From the NCBI RefSeq assembly GCF_038396675.1, contig NC_088934.1:41433501-41497500 (forward strand): a stretch of DNA of 64,000 nt, read 5' to 3'. Of the stretch, positions 12,600 through 24,323 are shown piece by piece. Position 1 is the first letter of the stretch. Each line of letters begins with the position of its first letter. The notes below the pieces were generated by a model. The model saw nothing but the letters and a program-made list of their open reading frames with translations. It did no database searches and had not been told where the DNA came from. Source of the stretch: Hydra vulgaris. Its lineage: Eukaryota > Cnidaria > Hydrozoa > Anthoathecata > Hydridae. The translations under genes were made by a program, and so were the position numbers.

Positions 12600-13270
12600 T
12601 AAATATGAGGTCAGTTTTTGCCATGTTTAATAACATCTGTCCAACAACATCTAAAATTTCATTAACCACTAATAACATCTGTGTAAAACATATCTAATTA
12701 CTACAGAATCTGTAGTGTAGTGTAGATGTAGTTACATCTTTTCAACTATGTCAAGAATAACTATATATGAACAACTGTAAATTTTACAGATGTTATTTCA
12801 TCTTTTTAATTATCTTAAGCAACCCTTGAAATTCGAAAAAATAAGGTTGGCAATAAATTGCCGACCTGAAACCGTCAGAATCAAGTCGGCAAAAAAAATT
12901 TGACGTAAAAGGGTTACCATAAAACACAGAAACGAGATCGGCGATTTTTTGTTGACCTCAAAAACTTTTAATGGTTTTTTTTCAGATGTACTTACATCGG
13001 TAAAAAAAATATTCAAAATAAATGCAGTATTTTAACAAGATTCAGATTTATATATGGTTTTTTTAAGATGTTGTTACATCTGGAGAAAATTCTTTCAGGT
13101 GTTATTGGACTTGGGGAAAATTGTAAATGCAGTTACATTTTCCTAAAGATATTGTCAGAGGTCATTAAATTTGCAGATGATATTGGACAGATAATGTTAG
13201 AGTAAAAATAAAATACAGATGATCTTGGAAAAATGTGTACAGATGATCGTAAACTGCTCTACAGATGCTG
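12600..13270. repeat. ACATCTG-rich dispersed repeat field
   Basis: The word AACATCTG/CAGATGTT and near versions occur about every 30-60 bp on both strands. The matching field in copy 2 is 51140-52010. Copy 1 holds one unit of the approximately 82-bp module (around 12985-13070) that is repeated three times in copy 2. Confidence 0.6.
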
Positions 13271-14531
13271 TTGGATATATCTAGTAACCTTTCACCTTAA
13301 TAAGGTGTAATTTAGTGTTAATGCAATATTTTTGTATGTGAGTTTGTTTGATATAAAAAGTTCCTGATATTGAACACATTCGTTGTTTAGTTAGGAATGT
13401 GCACTGTTCTCTGCCATATTCCCAACGCAAAGAGCATCTGTTCCATCCAGAAATTATTAGCAAATAATTTCTATAATATTGACACTTTGACTATAATATA
13501 AATCGCATTTTTGTTAAATAGGTGCAGTTAACAAAGTGTATCAAAATCAGTTTGAACACATGATCGCATATATATGTGGTGTCTCCCCTCACCTATGGGG
13601 AAGACGGGTGTTAGTTAGAACATTTTTTTTATTTGTGAGTATATGAATAAAACACAAATATTGTTAAAACTTGTTTTAATATAGTTTATTATATAATGCG
13701 TTACACTCATGAATGAATCTACTATGAAACATTAAAACTTGAACCACCACCCCTACTCAAACGGCACAAACCTTCCCTAAACTCCCGTTAAAAGTGCAAT
13801 CCCCTAGATACTCTGCAATCAAAAACTACTGTCCAAAACCCTAGAAAGCCCTAACACGCTATAAAACATTAAACCCCACACTGAAATTAATTTTAGAAGT
13901 TTTTATGAGAATGAGGTTTTTGTTATTTCTTGAATAAATTAGTCATTTGCGCTTTTTTAACAAAAAGTTATTCATATGCGTTACAACTTTTTTAGATCTT
14001 CGACGAGTTTGGAAAAATGAACATAATTACTGAAGCAGCGTTATATAGTTGTTTAAAAGTTATATCCCGGCATAGAAATTTCATATCCTAATAAAATTTC
14101 AAAAGAACATTACCAGACGATCCAATAGCATTGCGTCGTCCTGGGTACGTCCATCGGACGTTTCACAGTTGTCTAGATATCCGTAAGATGTCCAGAGGAA
14201 GTTTCACGAAAGAAACATGCCCACTGGGGAGGGCATTAACATTAACAAAGACAAATTAATAGCAATGGGTCATTGGCATAATAATTCACTACACGTGCTT
14301 CTTATTTTATTATTTTTTCTGATAAACTTATCGCTTATTATTATATTATCGACCTATCGTAGCCAAGATAGTTTAGAGGAGTTTTAGGGCTATTGCAGCA
14401 TTATGTCTTGCAATTACCATTTGCTTGTACTAATAAACTTCGGCTAAAAATATGCAAAGTCTTCTAAAAAGTGTTGTTGTTTCTTCGTATTTTGAAACTG
14501 TTAAACTATTTGATTTTTTATAAATTATGTA

Positions 14532-14893
14532 TGGCATGACATTTATTTTTTTTATTTGTCACGGGGCATCTGAAAAACTATCGTGTCGCATGTAACCAAG
14601 CCCAATTTAGCGTGCCATGTTTAACATCTCTAAACGTGGAGTAAAAAAATGGGCTTGGTGACATGCAACATGATAGTGTTTTAGATATCCCGCGACAAAT
14701 AAAAAATTTAAATGTCACGCCACACTTATTTAAAAAAAGTCGCGTTATTAATTTATTTATAAATGTCACGCCAAATTAGCTAAAAATCGCGTGACTACTT
14801 TATTTATAAATGTTACGCCAAACCTTATATCTAAAAGTATCGTTACATTTTAATTCTTATAAGACAATTTGGCGTGACATTTTTTACAGTGTA
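14532..14893. mobile_element. Internally deleted relic of the copy-2 transposon (MITE-like, with hairpin)
   Basis: The left part is an inverted repeat with arms of about 72 bp (14532-14603 and about 14650-14721): GGCATGACATTTAT outward, AAATGTCACGCC at the other end. Two to three tandem units of about 48 bp follow, each with ATGTCACGCC and CGCGTGAC words. The right end reads GGCGTGACATTTTTTACAGTG at 14873-14893. Copy 2 has the same hairpin (54009-54199) and the same right end (57140-57155), but with about 2.8 kb between them that encodes a transposase. Copy 1 therefore looks like an internal-deletion derivative at the same locus. Confidence 0.6.
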
Positions 14894-15128
14894 CAAAAAA
14901 CTCCATGAACTCACTCACTAAAAAATCTACTTTGAAAGAACATGGTTGAAACTACTTACACTTAATTGAAAAGTTTATAATTAAGTCACAGTTTTAACTT
15001 TTCATATGACGTTATTTCATACTACTCATGTGTGTTATTTATTTTATTATATTTAAGGGAGTTATATATAACTCATGCGATAAAAACATGTGATAATTTT
15101 ATTCATCATAACAAATAAGAAAACTTAC

Positions 15129-15499
15129 TTCGTTCGCATTTAACAATTACATCGCTTCTTTCACAATAAACCAATCCATCTTTAATATCTTTCCATACTT
15201 TGTTAGGATACTTTCTAATCCAACTGTTTACAATTTGATAGGTTTGTTCAAAAGCAGTAGCAAACTCACTTAATACACAATCAATTTTTTCATCGCCAAT
15301 ATCCAATCTACGAGCAAGCTTTCTCCAGTCATTCGGTAATTCATATGCAAGTGTATTCAACACTTCTTGGGGAAGTTTTTGAACTAAAAAAATGAAATGG
15401 TTTTGTCAAACAATGTTTAAAATGTTGTCTATTTATATAATAGCAACAAAAATGACCCTTTAAATCATCGAATTCGTTGCGAACACTATCTTCCTCCAT
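15129..15499 (-). CDS. Death-domain protein, exons 1-2 (5' part of gene), copy 1
   Basis: Exon 1 is 15457-15499 (ATG start, MEEDSVRNEFDDLK plus one base). The intron is 15384-15456 (73 bp, GT...AG). Exon 2 is 15129-15383, ending before GTAAGT in phase 1. Joined, the frame is open for 99 codons and is a recognisable Death domain: LPNDWRKLARRLDIGDEKID (helices 1-3, with the W and LA-R-L core), then YQIVNSWIRKYP and WKDIKDGL toward helix 6. Such domains mediate homotypic assembly of cytoplasmic signalling complexes. No downstream exon was found to the left of copy 1: that side is only repeat and then the CACTA remnant. The copy may therefore be an orphan fragment. Without splicing, the exon would read four residues further to a stop. 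The domain call is strong; expression is not shown. Confidence 0.7.
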
Positions 15500-15739
15500 T
15501 TGATTTTAAACTACGGTTTTGTTAATAAAGAATTTTAAAATGAAAATAACTTTTGAATCTCTAACATCATCAGTAAATGAGTACTTATAATATCAACTGT
15601 AAAAAAATTGAATTTGTTTACTTAGACGTAAATATTTGTCAAAAAAAAAAACAGAGCATGTTTGACTGCTTATAAAATAGTAAATAAATTTCTTGACGCG
15701 GCATTTTAAAAGGCGCGCAATTTCTATTTATATTTCTGC

Positions 15740-16789
15740 AAAAAGCGCACTTTTAAATGTTACAGTTTATGGATAACTGTTTTTATCTAATACAACAAAA
15801 TAAAAGCAGTTTCACAGTTAACTCACAACTGCTATTGTCTATTTGTTAAATCTACGAAGTTGGTGTCAACAACAACAGTAGAACAATAGAGAGGACAGAG
15901 AGGTAAAAGCACAGTAAAATAACGCTGCTATAGATTGATTTAGTTTAGATTGATTAGTTTAGTTTAAGTTCATCGTTTATTATTTTATCTCTTTTTGAAT
16001 ATTATGATGGTATTCCAAAAGAGATAAAACGATTTAAAAAATGAAAACTTTATGAGACGACATATAAAAATATTTTTATAATTTATGTATCTACCGCAAC
16101 TTTTTTACTTACGTTTCATACAGTAGAAAAACATTATAACACAATAACTCAATTTTGCATAAAGTGGAGATGATCAAGATAATTCTAACTTTGCAACTAA
16201 CTATAAAAATATTTTTGTTACTAGTTGTTTAACAAAAATAGCTTGTCGACCGTAGAAAAATTAGAATTAAAACACTAGAAAAATGTTATAGCAATCTTCT
16301 TCTTTTTTCAATGAAAGAAACACTTTCCATTAAGACAAAAATCGGACCAGCAAAGAGGTTGACATATGTATATCCAAAAAAAAAACAGAAAAAAACAATT
16401 GATTAGCGATTGCAATCCCTGTATACCGGTCTTAAACATATTCCGAAATCAAGAGATTGTCTATTATCAATTCCGGGATTTCCTATAAAATTGAGCAAAA
16501 AAAAAACGTAATGAAAAAATATCTATAAACAACAACAATTTATGCGTCTCAATAAAATAATTTAGAAATAGTTTAAAATTGCAGAAAATAGTTGTATTTT
16601 CAGCTGTGCAATGAAAAAATTATTGAAAAGGTTTGATTCACAGAAAAAAAAGGTTAACGTTTTGCCTTTTGAAAGGAGGATTAATTAACAAAGGAAGTTA
16701 AGGTCCAAATACAAATTATAAATCAATTATTTAAAAGAATAAACTGGAACCAATTTAATCTTTATACAATACTAAAAGTTAATTTTTTT
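15740..16789. other. AT-rich spacer
   Basis: No gene seen. At 16430-16490 the words ATTCCGAAATC and CAATTCCGGGATTT recur, inverted, at 24120-24160 (CCCGGAATTGATTTCGGAATCCCGGG). Both could be hAT-type element ends. Confidence 0.4.
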
Positions 16790-18848
16790 AGCCTTTAAAT
16801 CTTCAAAGTTCCTAATTTTTTTGGTTATATCTATTTGTGTTGCTTTTCCTTTTTGATGGATAATATAGCTAAGTTATTCAATCGTTCGTCACTCATAGTA
16901 TATAAACAGTTTTTTATTAGTTTAATTTCCTAAAATTTCTCTCATTTCTTGCAACAGTAATTCAAATGGTATGCATTATTCTTGATGAAATCCAGATATT
17001 TGGAACCACATTTTTCAATCCACTGGGTTTCCTAAAGTTCTAAACATTTAAAGGACGTCCAAGAGTATCTTTAGGCAAAAGGGTGGATGCAGATTTTAAC
17101 TCGTCAAATAATTTTGCGCCATTAATATTGCAACTATTTTTCATTTTTAATTTCAAATGCAGATCTTTGCAAATCTTACGTAAGTCATTGCGTAGATAAA
17201 TTTCTTCAGATTATATAAAATTTCCCAAGTTTGGTGAAACTCGTTCAGTTGTTGAAATCTTTCTTGAAGAGATCCTAAGGCATTATCTAAAACTACATTA
17301 AAGATGTTGTTCTTAAAATTGTTCTTCGGACTTATTACAATCGCATCTCTACTCTTATAAGCAAACATTTGTTTTTAAAGGCGTAATCTTTTTTTAATAA
17401 AAATTAGTTCAACTTCCAAACATTCAGCGAACTCTTTTCCATCCACGAGAGAATTTCAAAACCAGTTACCCTATATTCTGTCACAAAGTTTTTTACATGA
17501 TTTCATAAAAGAAACTACTGAAGCTATATCCATGGCTGCAGGTTGCATAGATTTGCTAACAATATTTACACAATATAAAATATTAAACCATTATTTAGCA
17601 TTACCAAAAAAGAAAAAATGCATGAACAAAGCATTACCAAAAAAGAAAAAGTGCTTATCAGATAATGTAAAAGCTTAGAGAATGTAAAAGCTTTATGTTT
17701 AATGGAAATATCAGAAGAGTCTGTTTCACTCAAAGTTACAAAAGCATTGTAAATTTCCATTATTTGGTACCATATTAGTTTTAAACATTCAATTTGACTT
17801 TCCAATTAAGTTTCACAAAGAAGTTTAACAGTAAACTTGAATACATGACCTTTCAGTATGTTCCCTCTAGATACTGAAGCTAAAAACAGTGTATACATTT
17901 GTTAGACAATTCCAAAAAATGATACCGACTCAGTACAAGATAATGCACAATTGCTTATAGAATTGCTTAGAGAATGACATCCACAAAGCATGAAAAGTCT
18001 CTTAGATTTAGTTCACAAACTCGAACTTGATCGCCTCTATTTTTACCCTTCATATTTGCTCTACAATTCATTAAACTTAAATTTACATCTTCCAACAACT
18101 TTTGCAAAATTTCAAATAAAGATTTTCCAGTGAATTTTTTAACAGTTTGATAAGTTAAAAATTGTTCTTTAATCCCAATCTTATCGCTTGAAACATCAAC
18201 AAATCTTAATGTAAAGAAGAGTTGTTCATTATGACTGACATCAGGGATGCAGTCTAGAATTACACTAAAACATTTCGCATCTCTTGCTAGTCTTCAAATA
18301 TTGTTTTTAATTCAGGATGCTAATAAAGAAATTAACTCATTTTGAATTGTTTTTCCGCAATAAGTTACATGAGATTCTTTAGAAGAAATATGTGGTAAAT
18401 GCAGTTTGCGGCATATTAAAGTTGTATCGTATTTGCTCAACAGTTCCACTAAGCCTAAAACATTTTCATTTTGAGGAGGAAATAATCTGGCTGAAAAACC
18501 ACAAAAAGATAAGTTATTTTTTGATAGGTACAAAATCATTTTGCACATGCGATCTAACACTAGTCGCCAGTGATCTTTTTCTATAATAATTAAAGATTAC
18601 AATTTTTTTATTTGTTTAAGCCTTTGAATAGCATCAAACCAATTGCACCTTAAATGTTCGGGTGACTTTTTATGCAATTTTAAATATTCAGTAATGCGTA
18701 ACAAGTTATTGATTCCAATAGGGGCTAATCATAATTTAGGTTTATTTGAATAATAAAGCTCTACTTGAAAATACTTCGTAAATACTTTTGCAGACTTTTC
18801 ATTTTCTCGTTTAAATTGCAATCGTCTTTTTCGGTTTGCTGCACCCAT
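16790..18848 (-). pseudogene. hAT transposase of the ZMYM1/DUF4371 type, heavily decayed
   Basis: Reading leftward from ATG 18848 (MGAANRKRRLQFKRENEKS), the recognisable blocks in order are PEHLRCNWFDAIQR (about 18640), SKNNLSFCGFSARLFPPQNEN with LVELLSKYD (18312-18560), a DUF4371-like block DAKCFSVILDCIPDVSHNEQ and RFVDVSSDKIGIKEQFL (about 18130-18290), GKSLFEILQKLLEDVNLSL (about 18085), and an alpha-helical part near 17566-17805 and 17153-17368. The D-x-x-P-D-x-S-H-x-E-Q pattern is the DDE-region hallmark of this hAT branch. Frameshifts and stops separate nearly every block, and the C-terminal dimerisation region is barely readable. It is dead. Confidence 0.65.
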
Positions 18849-19315
18849 GTTTTATTTGCGGACATAATTGATTTTTAAATTAATACATTTATATTAATCA
18901 AAAATCAAAAGATGCATTTATCATTTATTAACACTTAATAAAATTATTTTGAATCATCATTGTGAAATAAATGAGATAGAAGCAATTGTTGCGTGAGCTT
19001 GCGTTACTGACAGATGAAAGACAACTAGCAGTTATGCCAGATTATATTTAGGCTATGCTGTCAACCCCCGTTCAACGGAAACGTTTATAAACGTTCCATG
19101 ACATTTCATGACGCACGTTGTTTGATTATAATCGTAAGCGATTTTAAGCGATATATTGAACTACTACTGTAGTAATCACAGTTGTACAGTATGACTTGTT
19201 AATTATATTCGTAAGCGATTTTAGGCGATTATTACTCTAGTAATCTTTATAGTAGGAATAACTTTAATTTTATGTTAATGAATATTTAAAATACAAACAT
19301 AAATGATAATCATGA
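18849..19315. other. AT-rich spacer between two hAT remnants
   Basis: No gene. An approximate repeat of 'ATCGTAAGCGATTTTAAGCGATATATTGAAC' type sequence appears near 19130 and again near 19210 (CGTAAGCGATTTTAGGCGAT), a short direct duplication. Confidence 0.4.
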
Positions 19316-19509
19316 ACGAGATCTCGTCTCGTTCTCGTTTTTCGTGAGAAATGGGACTTCTCGTGAGAAACGAGAAATAGAAAATTCTCGCGAGAAGTAG
19401 AACGAGACTTAAATATTATATTATTTAAAATTAAAAATTATTATAATTTACAAAATGCTTAATAACTTGTTTTTTTAATTAATTAATATTTTGACTCCGT
19501 GATTTTAAT

Positions 19510-19570
19510 AAATCTAATTAAAAATTTAATTTGTTTTTGACAAAAACAAATTAAATTTTTAATTAGATTT
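19510..19570. repeat. 29-bp-arm perfect hairpin
   Basis: Arms 19510-19538 and 19542-19570 are exact reverse complements (core CTAATTAAAAATTTAATTTG) with a 3-nt loop GAC. More TTTAATTAGATTTT words follow to about 19645. It lies in the 5' non-coding part of the hAT element. Confidence 0.8.
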
Positions 19571-19733
19571 TTTAATTAGATTTTATTAAAAAATCTAATT
19601 AAAAAATTTTAATTAGATTTTAAATATTTTTAATTAGATTTTAAATACAAAAACTTTTTGTATAAAATGGTGCACTTTCGACTTAATTTCATTAGTTTAC
19701 CAGTGGAATTCAACTTGACACATATTCTTCATA

Positions 19734-21534
19734 TTGAAAAGAAATATTCTTGCCTCATTTCAACGATTAAAAATGTCACCAAGAAAAAACAAAATCTGGA
19801 AATATTTTCAAAAAACAAGTGACGGTGCTGAATGCAAGGCGTGCAAAAAGTCTTTGAAAACAAAAGATGGAAACGCAAGCGGACTTCATCGTCACCTCGA
19901 AAAAAAACACAGCCAAGATTACGTTGAGTATTCTGAAAAAACTGACGACTCTCTTCTTCCTCCTCCTAAGAAGAAACAACGAACCATGGTCGAAATGCTT
20001 GAAACAAAGTCCAAATATGACAAAGGCAATTCCATTCAAAAGCAGTTTGACTCTGCAATGCTGGATTACTTTTGCACTGATCTGGCATCCTTTTCAGCAG
20101 TCGAAGGAAGAGGTTTCAAGAAATTGTTTGACATTGCAAACCCTAAACTGAGCCTTCATCACAGAACAACATATTCAAGAAAGCTTTTAATTCGGTCAAG
20201 AGAAGTTCAAGCTGGAATGAAGAGCATAATAACGGAGATAACGCCAAATCTAATAAGTGCTGCATTTACTTCTGACCTTTGGACTTCTAGAGCTCAGGAG
20301 AGCTACATCTCTTGGACTTTTCATGCTATTGACAAAAATTGGAGACTACATCACTGGACACCCCATGTCCAACAGTTCCCAGGCAGGCACACAGGTATCT
20401 TAATTGAAGGAAAACTGGATTCTTTCTTAGAAGAACTAAATTTGCCTGCTGATTTGCCAATGTACTGCGTGAACGACCAGACAAGAAACATGAAACTTGC
20501 AGTCAAATTGTCAAAGCGCCTTGACCAATACTTGTGCAAAAATCATATTTTGCAATATGCAGTTCGAGACTCATTTGGAATGACTGCCGGAATGGATGAT
20601 GCGTTGCAAACATGCAAAGATTTGGCTTCTTTAACTCACCAGTCAACAGTTGCAGCTGAGTTGCTTGAATCAGAATCAGACGCTCAAGGAATCAATTTTA
20701 GACAGTTACGCAAATCTGTTGACACAAGATGGAATAGTGAACTGGATTGCATGGCTTCTGTCCTACATCTAAAAAGTGCAATTATCAGCTTATGTGCAAA
20801 TGAAGATATTTTTTTCTTCAAAGACCATCAGTGCATTACAGTGGAAATCAATCGAGGGAGCAGAAGAAATTTTGGCACCACTTAAAGAAGCTACAGAAAC
20901 GTGGTCGGCTGATTCTCTTTATTTAATCCATGAAAAATGGCTACGGTGTCTTGTATGCAAAAAACTTGAAGAGCTGCATTGAGAAAAGATTTCCTCTTTG
21001 TCACACTGGAAACTTATTGAGTGCTGCAGAAAACTACTTAAATTCTGCTTTAAAGGGACTTCACTTGAAGCTCTTCAAAAAATTTCAAACAACAAAAGAA
21101 TGGCTAGCCTCACAGGTTAAGGATAATGTTGAGCGCCAACCTGTTGCCAGAGTCCTTTCAGCAGATTATCCCCTAATTCAAAACTGAAGCGAAAGTTAAA
21201 CGTCAGACTTGAAACACAAGAGCCAACATCTGAACTGAATCCTATTTTGAGCGAAATGTGCCAGTATGAATATCTCCCTGATGCCAAAAAAGACTTTCCG
21301 ATTCTTGATTGGTGGAAATTGCATTCAAATACATTGCCAGAACTCTCTTCATTAGCTAGATAAATTTTAGCTATTCCAGCAAGTTCAACTAAATCAGAGA
21401 GAGTTTTTAGCTCAGGTGGAAATGTTGTCCGATCATCCAGACACAACTTACACCCAGAAAAAGTAGAACAAATCATCTTAATCAGAGAAAACATTGTCTT
21501 GTTGGAAAAGTTTGGCAAAAAAATTCTGAATTAA
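19734..21534 (+). pseudogene. hAT (Ac-like) transposase with BED zinc finger, frameshifted
   Basis: A BED finger is near the N-terminus: WKYFQKTSDGAECKACKKSL with HRHLEKKH (residues about 22-62). A basic stretch PPPKKKQR follows. The catalytic core has FTSDLWTSRAQESY (first Asp, about residue 178), VNDQTRNMKLA (second Asp), CKNHILQYAV (C/H motif) and VDTRWNSELDC. The C-terminal dimerisation block around 21370-21530 has STKSERVFSSGG, carrying the catalytic Glu in SER, then LHPEKVEQIILIREN. Breaks: a slip in a T-run near 20810, another near 20930-20960 with some loss, one near 21170, and an in-frame TAA at 21361-21363. The first 383 codons are clean, so decay looks moderate. The preferred start is either M at 19734 or MSPRKNK at 19773, which directly precedes the BED finger. 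Confidence 0.85.
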
Positions 21535-21880
21535 TATTTGAAAAAGTTGTTTACATTTGACAAATGTCATTTGTGTCTATTTGTCAAAACCATGTTTACA
21601 TTTTTTTTTTTACTTGGATTTTAATAAATTTGTTTTCAAAAATTGTTAAATTTCTCGTCTCGTCTCGTTCTCCGTTTCACGAGAAGTACTAACTTCTCGT
21701 CTCGGTCTCGTCTCGGTTTGAAAAAACCTGGTCTCGCTCATGGTTAATAAATGACACTAAAAACTTAAGGAAAAATTTGCAAATTTATTGTACAAAATCG
21801 AAACTTCAAACGGTTTTTTTTCCCTAGAAAGAACCTAAAAAGTAAACACCCTGTTCTAAAAGCAAGAAATTAAATTTTTG

Positions 21881-21985
21881 CCCAGAATCCTAAGTTCCCT
21901 AGACCTTAAATTACCTAGAATCCTAAATTGCCTAGAATCCTAAATTGCCTAGAATCCTAAATTCCCTAGATCCTAAATTCTCTAT
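21881..21985. repeat. 17-18-bp tandem array (CCTAGAATCCTAAATTG)
   Basis: About six imperfect units with the core CCTAGAATCCTAAATT. It begins about 150 bp beyond the hAT element's right end. Confidence 0.85.
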
Positions 21986-22182
21986 TTTCAAACAAACCTA
22001 GAAATTCAAATTTCCCCTAAATTTTTGTAAATGTCCCTTTTTCTCTAGGCAAAGATGAAATAAATAAATTATAAAATAAGTTTTTATTTTGACCGCCTTA
22101 TGTACATTTTTCCCTTCATTTTGCGCCCACTGTTTTTCTGCGACTCTGTCCGCCCCTAGCATGGGCCAGCCATGTATGAATA

Positions 22183-23135
22183 TTGACGTTCATATATATA
22201 AGACCTAAAATTAAACGCAAATTGCTACCTATATTAAGACGATTACCTTCCAAGAACATCTTAAAAAAATATATCAAGGCTGATTTTAGAAAACAACTCT
22301 CTTTGATAATAGACTGCAAGACACTTTGGAGCAGCCTTCTGTTAATGCTTAAACTGTATTACAAAGTAAAAAACTGTATACAAAAATCATTAATTGATAT
22401 TTACTTACTCCAAGATAATTCTATAGCTTTGTCACTTGATAAAGTGATAATATTTTCAGGGGTTATTACAACTTAATTCCCATTAAAGCAATTGTTGAAG
22501 CATTTTGTCACCGAGATTCTAAACTATTTATAACCATAGCTGCTTATTTTATATTTACAAAACAGAATAAAAGATAACAATAAAACGATTAAAAGATAAC
22601 AATAAAACAAGCGAACAAATGTAGCTTTGATGGTTCGTTTAAACTTCTGCTATACCTGCAAAACGGTTGAAGCTTCGTTGACGTCTATGATGAAATAATT
22701 ACAGTGCCTTCTTCATTTAAATGTAGAAAACTTTTAGTAGAATTTCCGGATATATTAAACGCTTTCAATCTTGCTTTAGTAAAAGCCTCAGTTGATTCCG
22801 ATATGCTGAATTTGATTGAGGAACCTGAAACAGTACCTGAGTCAGTAAATAGTCCATTAAGTATTGAAAAGGATATTCATTGTGTTATTAAAAAAGGACA
22901 ATCACCAATACAATCATTTATGCATAAAACATTGTTATCAAAAGTTCAAAAAGAAATGACACTACTTGAAAACGTTTGTACGCGTGGCAATTATTTAGAA
23001 GAGCTATTTATTTCTAATGACCTTGAAACCGACAAGTGTCAAGGCTGGCCAGACATTTTCTTCCGCTGGACTTTTCATAACACTTTGGACGCGTTGTGCT
23101 TCATTATGTTGCAATTCAAATCATATAAAACATAA
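22183..23135 (+). pseudogene. Second hAT transposase fragment (different family), C-terminal half
   Basis: Pieces in order: KKYIKADFRKQLSLIIDCKT with LWSSLLLMLKLYYKVKNCI (22270-22380, the D-C-K-T-R-W-S-S block with R changed to L), IPIKAIVEAFCHRDSKLF in another frame (about 22475-22530), then the 22704-23135 frame with KVQKEMTLLENVCTRGNYLEEL and finally NTLDALCFIM. In related proteins the RG-YLE stretch leads into an S-V-E-A-E-R-A-F-S motif and LND-TLDALCFL. Here the E-A-E-R-A-F-S segment is gone, replaced by unrelated codons, so the catalytic Glu is missing. The N-terminal half is absent. It is dead. It differs from both neighbouring hAT remnants. Confidence 0.65.
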
Positions 23136-23773
23136 TATATTTCCTTATTTCTAACATAATTTCTTAACATTAATTTACATCTTAATTTAACACTTTTTAA
23201 GCCGGAACTCAAATAAGCGTAACGATATTGCATAATGGGTATAAAAAGAAAAAACAAAAAAAACTCATTCAAAAAAAAAAAAGTCACAAGTAAAAAAATC
23301 CTTTTTATTAATTTAAATCCGTGATATAGTTATGAAAAAAAACAACCATAAAAAATAAACTTATGGGTCAAAACTACACGTTCTAACATCTTGCGCAATA
23401 TCTGTCCGCTTTCTCTATGCTATCATTCTGACTTGACTTCTTCTGTTTTTCACACTAATTCCATCGTTCTTCTCAAAATCAATTACTCTTGGCCTGCAAA
23501 TTGGGTTATGATGCTCTTTAATGAGCTGAAATCGTCTTTGCGGGTAATGTGGCATCTGAATGGGAACTAGCCGGAGGAGGACAAACCACATTACCTATAA
23601 GCCAAAGTACTACTATCGGATAATTTGTTCTAAGTTTAGAGAAGGATAAAGCTCTAGCGCCTGTTGCATGCGTGAATTAGCGTTTAAGTAAAATATAGTA
23701 TAAAATAATCTATATAATATAATCTTAAATATGTTGTTCAGCATCTATCAAATGTTTCTTGTCGGATTTTCTA

Positions 23774-23972
23774 TCTTTTGTCGTCCGCAAAACATTTTAT
23801 CACAATGTTGGCGATCAAAAGACCCGTCCAAATTATTTCGACAATACATTCAGCCAATTTTGTAGAAAGCCACATTATTGATTGCTTGACAAAGGAAAGA
23901 ATTTTTAGGCCAATATGCGTTGTTGATTATAACAACAATATGAAAGGTGTTGATGTAGCATTTATAATGTAA
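23774..23972 (+). pseudogene. piggyBac transposase fragment
   Basis: The frame reads IKRPVQIISTIHSANFVESH, then TKERIFRPICVVDYNNNMKG and VDVA before a stop. K-R-P-V-x-x-I-S-T-I-H plus P-x-C-V-x-D-Y-N-x-x-M-x-G-V-D is the conserved C-terminal core of piggyBac-type transposases (DDE_Tnp_1_7), whose last catalytic Asp lies in the D-Y-N motif. Only about 60 residues remain. Weak related text may exist upstream (LFNELKSSLRG near 23510), but it is not convincing. It lies about 640 bp after the hAT fragment. Confidence 0.65.
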
Positions 23973-24323
23973 CCTTCACATTTACATGTAACTTCATCAC
24001 CTTTTTCTCCAAACCAAAAATACATTTATTAAATATAAGCTGCCTTCATTTAATAAACATATTTTTGGTTAAAAATGCACTGTTTTTATTCTATTTAATA
24101 CTATGTAGGTGTTATACTGCTTTTTAATCCCGGAATTGATTTCGGAATCCCGGGATAGGGTAAAACCTCCTGATTTGCAACCCTTACAATTGATATTATT
24201 TACCATCAGAATATCAAAGAAGAAGAAGAATATTGGTGGTGAATTTTGGAATGTTTTTTCTTTTTGATCAGAGTACTTGCCACTCAATGGCAATTTGTGG
24301 AACATATGAATATTTGTACAATT

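Larger units (their letters stand above)
9012..14531. other. Non-coding interior of repeat copy 1
   Basis: No gene of the host is visible. Contents: AT-rich spacer shared with copy 2; a TA run at 10319-10405; a retroelement tail (10584-10706); spacer private to copy 1 to about 11755; a field rich in the word ACATCTG and its complement at about 12600-13270; and a relatively GC-rich stretch at 13740-13880. Around 11519-11740 a sequence beginning CACTGTAAAAAACGTCATGC resembles, in inverted orientation, the end of the relic at 14532-14893. Confidence 0.5.
5488..15735. repeat. Large interspersed repeat, copy 1 (about 10.2 kb)
   Basis: Collinear, same-orientation similarity to 43386-58045. Matching anchors: 5490/43388 (TATACTTTGC), 6130/46155, 7090/46930, 8130/48960, 9980/50010, 11770/50310, 12340/50860, 13290/52020, 14100/52860, 14532/54009, 14890/57145 and 15383/57654. 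Identity looks about 85-98 percent by eye, highest at the right end. Private to copy 1: 8320-9011 (TIR element), about 10130-10450 (with a TA run) and about 10540-11755 (retroelement tail and spacer). Missing relative to copy 2: the foldback, the 44.6-46.1 kb insert, the 48.1-48.9 kb insert and the transposase body. Both copies hold a minus-strand Death-domain gene start at the right end. It could be a giant transposon or a segmental duplication; no terminal inverted repeats were found at its outer edges. Confidence 0.85.
19316..21735 (+). mobile_element. hAT element with CTCGT-rich terminal inverted repeats
   Basis: The left end starts CATGAACGAGATCTCGTCTC (19312-19331) and runs about 100 bp as alternating CTCGT/ACGAG words. 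The right end (about 21654-21740) holds TCTCGTCTCGTCTCGTTCTC and closes GTCTCGCTCATG. The outermost CATGA-CGAGA words face each other, so they act as imperfect terminal inverted repeats rich in sub-repeats. An 8-bp target duplication expected for hAT was not clear. The transposase pseudogene lies between. Confidence 0.6.

Noticed and set aside
16430..24170. Inverted related words (CAATTCCGGGA) at 16.4 and 24.1 kb as ends of one 7.7-kb element
   Set aside because: Similarity is short and the interval holds several unrelated elements in different orientations; more likely ends of separate hAT copies.
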